Source: Symsagittifera roscoffensis
Taxonomy: Eukaryota > Xenacoelomorpha > Acoela > Convolutidae
Length of the DNA: 64,000 nucleotides
Reading direction: 5' to 3'
NCBI RefSeq assembly: GCF_963678635.1
Contig: NC_087068.1
Coordinates: forward strand, 31,560,318 to 31,624,317
Shown: positions 22,458 to 31,372 of the stretch, one piece after another
Numbering within the stretch: position 1 is the first letter of the stretch
Layout of the letters: each line of letters opens with the position of its first letter
Translations under genes and position numbers: made by a program
The notes under the pieces: generated by a model
Told to the model about the DNA's origin: nothing
Databases searched by the model: none
What the model saw: the letters and a program-made list of their open reading frames with translations, nothing else

Positions 22458-22688
22458 ATGCTCTTCTCTCATTCAGTCAACATAATTCTAACAAATCTCA
22501 AACAATTTTTCACGATATTTAAACTTTTAATCATATTTCTTTTTGATACCTTTGAATCTTTTGTAATAATCTTAATCAAATTTTGCAATATTTTTTTAAT
22601 TTTCTATTCCATATTCGAACTATACCTCCAGCTTTCAAAAGCTATTGACTATATCCACAGGTACGATTCACAAAACTTATCCAAATGA
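22458..22688 (+). CDS. Small hydrophobic protein 1 (76 aa)
   Basis: ATG 22458 to TGA 22686-22688. Highly hydrophobic, Phe/Ile/Leu-rich, with two likely membrane-spanning stretches at about codons 18-42 and 45-62, then a short charged tail. Its stop overlaps the next start as ATGA. No homologue recognised. Position between pol and env and membrane character are compatible with an accessory membrane protein, but small hydrophobic frames also arise by chance in T-rich DNA. Confidence 0.4.
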   Translation: MLFSHSVNIILTNLKQFFTIFKLLIIFLFDTFESFVIILIKFCNIFLIFYSIFELYLQLSKAIDYIHRYDSQNLSK

Positions 22689-22873
22689 TACGAACCATTT
22701 TTAGTAGAACAGATATTTTTTTACTATTTGTAATTTTTATAACATTTTTATCATCCCTCATCTTGACAATATGCAAATGTATGAAGAAAGCAATTATTAC
22801 ATTCGCCCTAGCAACAATCCTCCTAATACTTTTTCTAGAAGAATACTACAATAAACATAAATTTTTTCACTAA
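22685..22873 (+). CDS. Small hydrophobic protein 2 (62 aa)
   Basis: Starts at ATG 22685, overlapping the previous stop by 4 bases (ATGA), in the -1 frame. Two hydrophobic segments (about codons 11-30 and 36-51) are separated by the polar KCMKK, giving a hairpin-like two-pass topology. No family recognised. The tight overlap suggests coupled translation with the upstream frame. Confidence 0.42.
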   Translation: MIRTIFSRTDIFLLFVIFITFLSSLILTICKCMKKAIITFALATILLILFLEEYYNKHKFFH

Positions 22874-22881
22874 AAGAATAA

Positions 22882-23583
22882 GATCAAAAACCATCAAAAA
22901 TTGCTAACCAACAATCACACAGTCAGTCTTCACCGACATCATCCCAGGAAAACCCGACACCACCTTCAACTACCCAAAACCCCCAAACATCTACACGAAT
23001 TTCTTTTCAAGATAACCCATATACCTTTGAAGAACGACACGCTCGCTTATCAGAACCACTAGAACCAGTTCAACGACAAGCACCTCTAAGCGAACCAACA
23101 TATAACTTATACCCAACACTACCACAAGAATTAAGTAGAATACAAAATCCTAGTCAAAACCAAAATACAGTCGAAATAAATAGACAAATTATACATCCTC
23201 GACGAAACAGAAACTTTCAAACTCCCCGAGTTCATTTTGATATACCTCAATTCCCATCACAAAGTACACCAGAAAACCCCATTGGTATATTACCAGAAAC
23301 CCCTACGCTTCTTTCACAACGTAGCACCTCAAGCCTACCATCAGATTACTTAGGTTCAATACCAACATCTGAACAAATACGTGAAAATCCCTTTAACCCT
23401 ACAAACCAAACATCACGACTACCATACTGGACAACACATTCATTCACACAAGGTGAACCAAATTTAATCAATGATCCAATAGATATTTCTACGGATACAA
23501 CAACATCCTCATCACTACCAGAAACATTATCACTACCATCAACACCATCAATAAGCCAGATTTCACCACCACCTTTAACTTAA
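22882..23583 (+). CDS. Pro/Ser/Thr-rich ORF without ATG, between pol and env
   Basis: Open from the codon after TAA 22879-22881 to TAA 23581-23583, 233 codons, with no in-frame ATG anywhere in it. Composition is Pro/Ser/Thr/Gln-rich and apparently disordered (for example TSSLPSDYLGSIPTS). Such a frame must be reached by splicing, by frameshifting from the preceding hydrophobic ORF (this is again its -1 frame), or by a non-ATG start. The same protein style reappears in the ORF after env. Function unknown. Confidence 0.5.
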   Translation, partial: DQKPSKIANQQSHSQSSPTSSQENPTPPSTTQNPQTSTRISFQDNPYTFEERHARLSEPLEPVQRQAPLSEPTYNLYPTLPQELSRIQNPSQNQNTVEINRQIIHPRRNRNFQTPRVHFDIPQFPSQSTPENPIGILPETPTLLSQRSTSSLPSDYLGSIPTSEQIRENPFNPTNQTSRLPYWTTHSFTQGEPNLINDPIDISTDTTTSSSLPETLSLPSTPSISQISPPPLT

Positions 23584-24014
23584 ATTTCCCAAATAACCTC
23601 GACGCTAGATATCGAGAACAATCATCAACAAATATTCCTTTAAGACTAGACTGGAATACATTCACAGCACCTCCACCATTATTTGGACAACACCTAGAAA
23701 ATAACCGACTCCACAACTGGGCACTAAATAGACTACAATATAGACAAGACATTCACGAAGACATTCGTGCTCATAACATCCAAATACTCCAACAGAATAG
23801 TCTACAATTAAAATTTGAAATCACGGTTAAATTAAATAACATTACTCAACATCCCTATCCATTAAATCCACCAAATATAACAGCTCAATCCCTACCACCA
23901 CCATTTATAACAACTGAAGTAATATACAAATACGACAGATATACCAAAAAAACAATTGGTTACATCACATTTTATAACCCATACTCAGGATTGTCATACA
24001 AATGTATATTCTAA
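23475..24014 (+). CDS. Second ATG-less ORF immediately before env
   Basis: Open from 23475 (after TGA 23472) to TAA 24012-24014 in the -1 frame relative to the preceding ORF, which it overlaps by about 106 bases, and overlapping the env start by 13 bases. About 179 codons, no ATG at the beginning. From about 23566 it reads like real protein (FNLNFPNNLDARYREQ, then a charged helical middle, then a beta-rich end such as GYITFYNPYSGLSYK). A -1 frameshift from the upstream frame would give one fused ~360-residue protein. No family recognised. Confidence 0.5.
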   Translation, partial: SNRYFYGYNNILITTRNIITTINTINKPDFTTTFNLNFPNNLDARYREQSSTNIPLRLDWNTFTAPPPLFGQHLENNRLHNWALNRLQYRQDIHEDIRAHNIQILQQNSLQLKFEITVKLNNITQHPYPLNPPNITAQSLPPPFITTEVIYKYDRYTKKTIGYITFYNPYSGLSYKCIF

Positions 24015-26593
24015 AAATTTTAATTTTTCTCCAACTCCTTTTTCTAATAACCTCAAATGAAAACATAAACCCTTCCCCCCGCACAGGACCCCAAGATTTA
24101 TCAGTAACACATTACGATTGTGACGAAAACGAACAAAAAACATTACACAAATATGCAATAAATCAAGTATCACAATGCGAAACAGAACCACAAGCTATAG
24201 AAACAACAAATGTAATAGCGACACTTTATTCAAAAGCCCGAGCAACAACAGTTAAAGGATATAAATTCACAGCGACATTTTCCGAAAAGAAAGTACATTG
24301 TTCACAAGTCTCAAATGGAAATAAAAACCGACTTGACCACGAATCATTCTACCAAAGTAATATCGAAAGACTTCTACACCTCAATCCCGAAGATTGTAAA
24401 AACGAGTTACTAAGACTCAATATCACAAGAAATAAAAACACTGATAGAAAATTAGTATATTTCCAAGTTTTTGCAGATTCTGTACATCAAGCAGAACTTG
24501 AAAGATATCAAGGACATATAAAATTAGATGAAAAATACCCATACAACGGCGCACACGGAAGATTAACTTATGATATACACGATAAACACTGGATACCACA
24601 CATTGGTATAAATGACCCATCAAACTGCAAAGCAGACACAAAAAATAAAGGATATCAAGAAATCATGTTTTTTGATTGGAAAATACAACTCGAAAAAATA
24701 CAACTCACACGCGATTTATCAGACAACACAATGATCTATCAAGGAATTAGATTACCTTGTAAAAGCGACCAAGGCTATTGTGACCCTACAACACGAACAC
24801 AAGCAACAATTGTTTGGTTCCCTGAAGACACATGTACAACATTTCAAGTAGCAAAAATACACGCTCGTATGATAAAATTTCACGAAAAATATTTCATACA
24901 ATCAATTCCATATGAACAAGTCCATCCATCACGAAGACAAAGTTCTAATTTTAGAAACATACACAATATAGAAAATAAATTGACACGTTTTCAAATATAT
25001 CAAGAAACAGAACTTGCATGTAAATACAGAAATCCACTTCACAAAACACAATACTCCGAGATATTAGTTGAATACGAAAAAGGATTCGACATGACCACTG
25101 GAAAAGTAAAAATCGACCCATACGCCACAAGTCACCCTATAAACGAAGGAACATCATATATACCAGTTGATTTTCAAACAAGCAAAAATCAACCTGGTGG
25201 ACATCTAAAGCCCCAAGACACTAGAAGCACACGTTTACAAGAATTATCACTAATGAATACTACATATTTCGGTAACATCCATTATGATATTCACCTAGAT
25301 ATGAAATTAGACTATACAATTAGCCGAATTTTTCAAGAAATGTCACTATCTGAATTAGAAACACTTCACCAGCTATGCGAATTAGAAAGGACACAAATCC
25401 TACAATCACTTGCACTAGCAGTATTAAAAATACCCTACGCAGGATATTTACTATCAGGAAATAGATCAAATTTTTTAGATTATGAAGGAAACATTTTATG
25501 GTTTTATACCTGTACCAAAAAAGTATCACCACTATATGTTTTTGAAGATAAACGATGCTATAAAAGAATCCCTATCTTTTATAAGAATAAAGTACACTTC
25601 GTTGACACACTTTCAAGACGAACCTATTTCTGGGATACCGCAGTCCCATGTGGATCACAAAATAGCCACAATGTAGTTCAACTGAACCCTGATGAAGATA
25701 AATATTATCTTCTTACTCCATATCCCACATTAATGCAATCACTCAAAAAATTTTCACCTGAAAGCATTAGAGCTATTGTTCGAAACCCAAATATTGACTT
25801 ACAATCAATTGGAATATATTCAAAATCCGATATACAACATCACATTAGAACACAACAATTCCAAGAATTATTAACACAAATGGACACGATACAAAGACAA
25901 TCAATTGACCAAAACTTACGCAAACTTGCCGAAACAGCAGGATTTGCAGATATTTATACACAAGACTATAGCGGATATTTTAAAGACATTAAATACTATA
26001 TATATCTAAACGGTGAAAAATACCGACCACAAGATATTTCACCTATAAATATTTTTAGCTTTGTTACACTAAAAAATGAAGTTCTCGATTTTCTAGGATG
26101 GCCCTACTACATCTTAGAAAAATTGACTATTTTATACGCAATGTTTAACTTTATAGGATTTCTTTTTTCGCTTTTAAAAGGAATCTATAATACATGCGCT
26201 ATACACACACAAGTAAATAGACAAGTAAGTGTAGCACGCATACTATTTGCAGGATTTTTTGGAATTTTTTCATCATCAATAAACAAAATTCTTTTAGATG
26301 CACAAATAAAGGAATACAACACAAAAATAGCAACAAGACAGAACACATACGACGAAGAACATAACAATGTAGACATTACGCCTACAGCACCACAGTTACC
26401 ACCACTACCACATAACCATCCATTATCACTAGTCCCACGAAATTTTCGAAATTTAGCAATAACAAATAATCCAAATTTTAGACCAACTATATCACAAAGT
26501 CCCATTCAACATATAATGACACACCATTCACTAGATGAAAATACATATGAACAAATCATAGAACAACCCCATACCACCGCTTTTCAGTCTTAA
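24002..26593 (+). CDS. env: Envelope-like glycoprotein (863 aa)
   Basis: Intact frame from ATG 24002 to TAA 26591-26593. It has a signal peptide (codons 1-18, ILIFLQLLFLITS core), a long cysteine-containing ectodomain starting with a YDC motif, a likely membrane anchor region with hydrophobic stretches at about codons 697-730 and 744-760, and a ~100-residue proline-containing cytoplasmic tail. N-glycosylation sites (such as NITR) are present. The early cysteine spacing and the GYCDP...TIVWFPEDTC block resemble the chuvirus-type glycoproteins found as env in some arthropod BEL and gypsy elements, but this is recognition of a pattern, not an alignment. No furin-type site is obvious. Unlike gag-pol it has no internal stop. 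Confidence 0.8.
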   Translation: MYILKILIFLQLLFLITSNENINPSPRTGPQDLSVTHYDCDENEQKTLHKYAINQVSQCETEPQAIETTNVIATLYSKARATTVKGYKFTATFSEKKVHCSQVSNGNKNRLDHESFYQSNIERLLHLNPEDCKNELLRLNITRNKNTDRKLVYFQVFADSVHQAELERYQGHIKLDEKYPYNGAHGRLTYDIHDKHWIPHIGINDPSNCKADTKNKGYQEIMFFDWKIQLEKIQLTRDLSDNTMIYQGIRLPCKSDQGYCDPTTRTQATIVWFPEDTCTTFQVAKIHARMIKFHEKYFIQSIPYEQVHPSRRQSSNFRNIHNIENKLTRFQIYQETELACKYRNPLHKTQYSEILVEYEKGFDMTTGKVKIDPYATSHPINEGTSYIPVDFQTSKNQPGGHLKPQDTRSTRLQELSLMNTTYFGNIHYDIHLDMKLDYTISRIFQEMSLSELETLHQLCELERTQILQSLALAVLKIPYAGYLLSGNRSNFLDYEGNILWFYTCTKKVSPLYVFEDKRCYKRIPIFYKNKVHFVDTLSRRTYFWDTAVPCGSQNSHNVVQLNPDEDKYYLLTPYPTLMQSLKKFSPESIRAIVRNPNIDLQSIGIYSKSDIQHHIRTQQFQELLTQMDTIQRQSIDQNLRKLAETAGFADIYTQDYSGYFKDIKYYIYLNGEKYRPQDISPINIFSFVTLKNEVLDFLGWPYYILEKLTILYAMFNFIGFLFSLLKGIYNTCAIHTQVNRQVSVARILFAGFFGIFSSSINKILLDAQIKEYNTKIATRQNTYDEEHNNVDITPTAPQLPPLPHNHPLSLVPRNFRNLAITNNPNFRPTISQSPIQHIMTHHSLDENTYEQIIEQPHTTAFQS

Positions 26594-26616
26594 AATAATA
26601 ATTTTTTTAGCCCACG

Positions 26617-27606
26617 ATGAGCCGACAACTTGGATCCCTACACCGCTCAAATTCACACCCAACCAACCTCAACACTCCAATTACAATAATTCCACTTTTT
26701 GCTTTCCCACCACCCGATTTCCCAACCAATAATATAACATCAGGCATGAATTCAGACACTAATTCACACATCTCAGTTTTATACTCCATCTCACAACTCA
26801 ATAACCCAGATATTGAAACCCCTGACGAATTTGCAGACTCTGAACCATCTCCATCCAATAATTTTCAAACCAATCCCTCAGTTTTTTCGAAACCCCCTTT
26901 TCAACCAATCCCACCATATAACCCACTCCCATCCATTTCTACACCTTCCTATGCTTCACAAGTTACCCCAACGTACTCTTCACTTCATTCAGATCGATCA
27001 TCCAATTCTCCAGACACCCCCCAAATCTCCCAAGAACTAGATAATTTTATCACCTTACAACAACAACCCTTCCACCTTGAAAACCCCACTATAAATCAGA
27101 TTTCATCCACAATAGAATCATCAAACCCACCTACCCCTACACCCTCTTCAGCTTATACCGCATCATTAGCACCATCATCCACATCCACCGAATCATCAAT
27201 TAGCACTAATAGAGCTTACCGCACTTTCAAAAGAAAATTCCCAAACCATCCATTTCCAACAAAACCAGGAACAGCCCGTGAATATATTAATCATCCAAAT
27301 CACACTAACACGAAAGAATTTTTAGCAATCACCTTACCTTCATTTCCAAAGTATACTTTGAACACCCCTACAGATACTAACGATACACGTAGCTTTGTAG
27401 ATGAACAAGTTTTAATGCCTACACTTCATTGGACATCATATTATCATTTTACTAACCCCCTTTGCCTACCTTTATCTAATACTCACATCGATATAGAACG
27501 AAATCAAGATATGCTATATCGACTCACTACACCACTAACACATAGACAATTTACTTACATCGGATATAAAAAATCACCAAAAAACATACACTGCACCCCG
27601 AGCTAA
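26617..27606 (+). CDS. ORF after env, N-terminal part (329 aa)
   Basis: ATG 26617 to TAA 27604-27606, 24 bases after the env stop. Codons 1-200 are Pro/Ser/Thr-rich and disordered; from about codon 205 (TFKRKFPNHPFPTKPGTAREYI) it looks folded. Protein-like sequence continues past the stop in the +1 frame from within 27497-27600, so this copy has either a one-base indel or a shift site. No family recognised. Genes after env are rare in gypsy-type elements. Confidence 0.55.
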   Translation: MSRQLGSLHRSNSHPTNLNTPITIIPLFAFPPPDFPTNNITSGMNSDTNSHISVLYSISQLNNPDIETPDEFADSEPSPSNNFQTNPSVFSKPPFQPIPPYNPLPSISTPSYASQVTPTYSSLHSDRSSNSPDTPQISQELDNFITLQQQPFHLENPTINQISSTIESSNPPTPTPSSAYTASLAPSSTSTESSISTNRAYRTFKRKFPNHPFPTKPGTAREYINHPNHTNTKEFLAITLPSFPKYTLNTPTDTNDTRSFVDEQVLMPTLHWTSYYHFTNPLCLPLSNTHIDIERNQDMLYRLTTPLTHRQFTYIGYKKSPKNIHCTPS

Positions 27607-28426
27607 CGAATATACGCTAGAATATTACGATCATAACAACATCCGAACTAACCAAGACCAATTTTTAGATGATGATCGCTTCGCTAACCCACAAATCACA
27701 GAAAAATTTTTCATCAAAACACCATATGTTTTTACACTCAATATATTTGATCGCAAATTCGACCACATCATTTCTGAAGCACTAACCGACACACAAGCTT
27801 ACGAAAGTTTTAAAGAAAGATTTCAATTATTTTCACTAACCTTTCATTTCCTTGCACCACATGAACGAGATTTGCACTGCTCACATGACATTATGTTACG
27901 CATTAAACAAACCCACACATATACATAATACCGCTTTATACAAAATCACTTTGACCTACACACTCCATCAAGACAACCACACCATCGTTTTCAATTTATT
28001 AACTCTAAATATACATCACCATTTTTTCTTAACTTCACATATTGCATCAAAGATACTAACCTTCACGGTATTCTTCGCAATTATGATCCCATAACCCAAA
28101 TGTATATTTTTTGTCCCATCACAAAGACCTTCAACGCAGAAGAATCCAGACCCTTCCTTATCCCACATGAATTTGTTCAACCTATAGAAATCCCCATATT
28201 AGAATTCATCCACAACACTAAATATAACCACAAATTATATAACCTCATCCAAAACACACCTTATGATTTTGCAGTTGGCACTGAAGAACTAAAAACCATT
28301 AAAGCACTTCAATTGCTTTGGCCACTGCTTCAAACTAAAAACATCATTCGCATACTAGCAAAGTTACTAACAAATTCCGACATAATCCACGACATCTTCC
28401 CCCACGGTTTTTTCCCCGACGACTAA
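27584..28426 (+). pseudogene. ORF after env, C-terminal part in shifted frame
   Basis: The frame continues the preceding protein after a +1 change: charged and aromatic segments (NPQITEKFFIKTPYVFTL; HFLAPHERDLHCSHDIM), one TAA at 27926-27928, then on to TAA 28424-28426. The last part has its own ATG at 28100. It seems globular, with several histidines and cysteines, but no domain was recognised. Two lesions in about 1.8 kb while neighbouring env is intact. Confidence 0.5.
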
Positions 28427-30014
28427 CAGGCAAGTATAATTTATACATATACTAACAAATTTAAAATAAAACACTAACCATTCTTTATCCATGTTTTATT
28501 TAGATTTTTAGTCTTCATCTCACGATCATCTGCAAAATACACAAAAGAAAAATAAAAAAATAGAAAACTTCTTCAAATTGTCCCAAACTCTAATAATCTT
28601 TTGCACCAGCTAAATTAAATAAAATTCATACAAATGTAATAAATTAATTTATAAATTATTTCCCTAAAAGCAATAATTCTAATAATGATGAAAATTTGTA
28701 ACTTAATTTTTCCCCAAAACAAGCAATAAAATTGAAATTCTATGTAGTAAATTAATAAAACGCAAATGCAGTACTAACCTTTTGATATTTTCATTCACTC
28801 GCACACGAATTCTATCCAAACTCGCACAGCTCGCCCACGAAGAATTGTTTAAATAATGAATTTCAGTTTCAAGCTTTCACACTCAACAACTCTAACACAC
28901 GATAACAAGTTTCAAACTTTCCTTTAACCCGGTTGGAAAGGAATTATATACTAAACAAAACTAACCAATACAGCTTACTAAACACCACAACACATAGAAT
29001 AACAGCATGACTAAGAAAAGGAAACCAACGGTACCCAAACCGGATTAACCCAGTTTAAAACTGGATAATTTATTCTTTTGAAGACTATTATAAAGTCTAA
29101 GAAAGAAATAATAAAACACAAAAAAGTCGAAAGACAAACCCATACCAAAAACAATTTGATTTTTGAAAAAAGGACACAACCAACGAAACATAAGAAAAAC
29201 CACAATAAACCCAACATAAAACGTTATCACATAACAGGACCTCTCACAGAAACCGCACGAAATTATACTCCCACTCCTGGCCTAACCCACCAGAGAGGAC
29301 GTCCTGAGCATGCTCTATAGCCGGCCTAACCCACCGCGCTACATCCACGCTTTGTGACCACACTCCTATTTTTAATAAGAGGTACTCAAGGGTGAGTAAC
29401 TCTTCAAAATAACTGAACTAAAACAGAAAGCTTTTGTGAAAACAACTAACCAAAATCATAACTAAAACACTAAACTAATAAAAATTTTATAAAATGTAAA
29501 TTATATCTTGCAGTATATAGATCAGCATACAACACCAAAGATGAACATCCAAAGACAAAATGACCCCACTACACTCGAAAAAGAATGGCCAACCACAATC
29601 AATATGCCGCCCAAAATCACAACTCAAAGGATTTAGAGTACGACTTGACTTCGCAGAAAAGGACTTCATTGAACTAGAACAATGACCACCTCGATGTTCA
29701 AGTATACGTACAGATCCGAGTAACCAGGCATCCCCTCCACGCACAATCTCCACGCCATTCCCAGACAAGGTCAAACACAAAGAAGTTCTCTACATGAAAC
29801 GAAAAAACCTGTCATAGCCAACCATTCTGAAATCAGATTTGAGTTTGTTGCGAAAACCCAGTCGTTGTCATGAGAAGACACAACGATTGAATCTGGAACT
29901 TCTCTAACAAGAGAACCCAGACGAAATATGATGTTCGCCAAATACCAACGTCCATCATCCAACTTTTGAATTGCAGAAAGACTATTCTAAAAAACTCTGT
30001 AAAACCCGGATGGG
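28427..30014. other. Long 3' non-coding region of the retroelement
   Basis: 1.6 kb between the last sense ORF and the 3' LTR. 28427-29480 is AT-rich with a perfect palindrome CCAGTTTAAAACTGG near 29050 and no supported gene. 29487-29962 is richer in G+C and carries protein-like antisense frames (separate entry). The bases just before the 3' LTR (aaaacccggatggg) give only a weak polypurine tract. Confidence 0.5.
29487..29962 (-). other. Antisense coding-like segment inside the retroelement
   Basis: On the minus strand, 29962-29771 encodes 63 codons beginning MDDGRWYLANIIFRLGS, and the frame at 29780-29487 encodes another 97 codons with a similar protein-like composition (GGDAWLLGSVRILEHRGG). 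Base and codon use are less A+T-biased than the surrounding element. It could be a captured piece of host gene or of another element. No family recognised and no splice sites fixed. Confidence 0.3.
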
Positions 30015-30424
30015 TGGAACCTGATCTAAACTACATTTTATGATTGGATAAATTAGATATTTTACCACTGTAAAGTATTTAATATTAACCAATCATGATC
30101 CATCTAACTAACAACCCACTTATTTGTAAGTGCTGGAATTACTTGTAATTTCAGCACCAGAGAGATTTGAATTTAACTTAGAAACTAGTTGACTCTCCAA
30201 GAAGACTTCAGCAGCCGCAATAAACCAGTATACCCTAGATCTATTGAGCCTAGCAGAGACTAGTTAAACACCCTGAGACTAGATAGTATAAGAGTAAGAT
30301 TAGGATCGGTATTAGACTAAGAAGTTGCACGAATCTATCCGGCCGAAAATAAGATAGCGTGACGAGCAGACGGTGTACCCTATCCGAAATTACTCTATGA
30401 GTTGACCACCTCGGTCCTAACTCA
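30015..30424 (+). repeat. 3' LTR (410 bp)
   Basis: Matches 11505-11914 with one substitution (C at 30185). It ends CTCA, followed by the target duplication ATGC at 30425-30428. Confidence 0.95.
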
Positions 30425-30428
30425 ATGC

Positions 30429-30869
30429 TCATATGTCTTTTTTGAACTCGACCAACACTTAAAAGATTTTTTTTTCACACGGGGCTTGATTCATGAGTTT
30501 TCGTGTTCATAGAAGGATCGCGCTCACCACTATACTAACCTTATTTAGCAGATATTTTGCTTTCTTTAACAGTCCTCGAATTGGATGATTTCGATTTCGC
30601 AATGTTTTGAAAGTTCTGCTCTTATTATCGCAATGTTTTGAAAAATGTATCTTCTTATTTTCTAATTTATCAATATTAACTCTAAGGGCCTGAATTTATC
30701 CGCTTTCTCTGAGATGTTCTTAAATTAATTGAGATTTTTGTATTTTCATTTCTGAGATTTTTGGCTGAGTATAACTTTCCGACATTTGGTCTCTTCGCCA
30801 CAAGGAACGCCATATATTTGGTCTTGTTAATTTTTTCACAGCTTAAATTTTAGATCTTAAAAAGTAAAA
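30429..30869. other. Unassigned sequence right of the retroelement
   Basis: About 440 bases of AT-rich sequence with no supported gene or recognised repeat. Confidence 0.5.
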
Positions 30870-31372
30870 CAAGACTGCTCGTATCAGGGCGAAGCCCTGA
30901 ATGTTCCGACTGCCTTTTAAGGTTTATGGAGCAGCAGTAATAACCTAAAAAATTAAATGAAACAGAATAAAATTGAAATCTTTTTTTTTCCAAAATTTGA
31001 AATTTTTTATGATCCAAAATCATCCCCCCACACGCCATATAAAGTATAAGAAGATAGATTTCGTTCCTTGTAACAAATCAATTATGGCAAAAAAGCTTCG
31101 TTCAACCAATTTGGAACAATTATATCGCACATTAATTGTCCCAAATTGGTACAAATGTCCAAAATGACAATCTTTAAACCCTCATAACTTCATGAAAAAT
31201 GATCACAGGTGAAATATCTTTTCAAATTTGAATTCAGGACAACAATGGCTTTCGAATGATATAAAAAAAATTTCGTCAAAAGTGGCTAGTTAAAAAGTCG
31301 AAATCTGTCTGAAGAAAAAAAAACCCACCACGAGCACAAATATTCCGTTACTTTTGTATCGAAAGTCGGAAC
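30870..31372 (+). repeat. ~530-bp interspersed repeat, copy 2
   Basis: Complete copy from CAAGACTGCTCG to GTCGGAAC, with the left-end hairpin TCAGGGCGAAGCCCTGA. The interior holds A/T-rich runs, a ccccccacacgccatataaa block and the ctagttaaaaagtcgaaa block shared by all copies. Non-coding. Confidence 0.85.

Larger units (their letters stand above)
11501..30428 (+). mobile_element. 18.9-kb env-bearing Ty3/gypsy-type LTR retroelement (endogenous retrovirus-like)
   Basis: A complete insertion: LTRs at 11505-11914 and 30015-30424 begin TGGAACC and end CTCA (TG...CA), and are flanked by the 4-bp duplication ATGC at 11501-11504 and 30425-30428. The LTRs differ at one of 410 positions (T at 11675, C at 30185), so insertion was recent. 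Inside are a long leader, two frames before gag, gag with a zinc knuckle, aspartic protease, RT, RNase H, integrase, two small hydrophobic frames, two overlapping proline/serine-rich frames, an envelope-like glycoprotein, and another long frame after env. Domain order PR-RT-RH-INT is Ty3/gypsy. At 18.9 kb it is far longer than the usual 5-10 kb of gypsy or errantivirus elements. Several genes carry in-frame stops, so this copy may not be autonomous. Confidence 0.93.

Noticed and set aside
29230-29360. tRNA-like or other structured RNA gene in the GC-richer patch
   Set aside because: Repeated CCTAACCCACC words are present but no cloverleaf with A and B boxes could be drawn.
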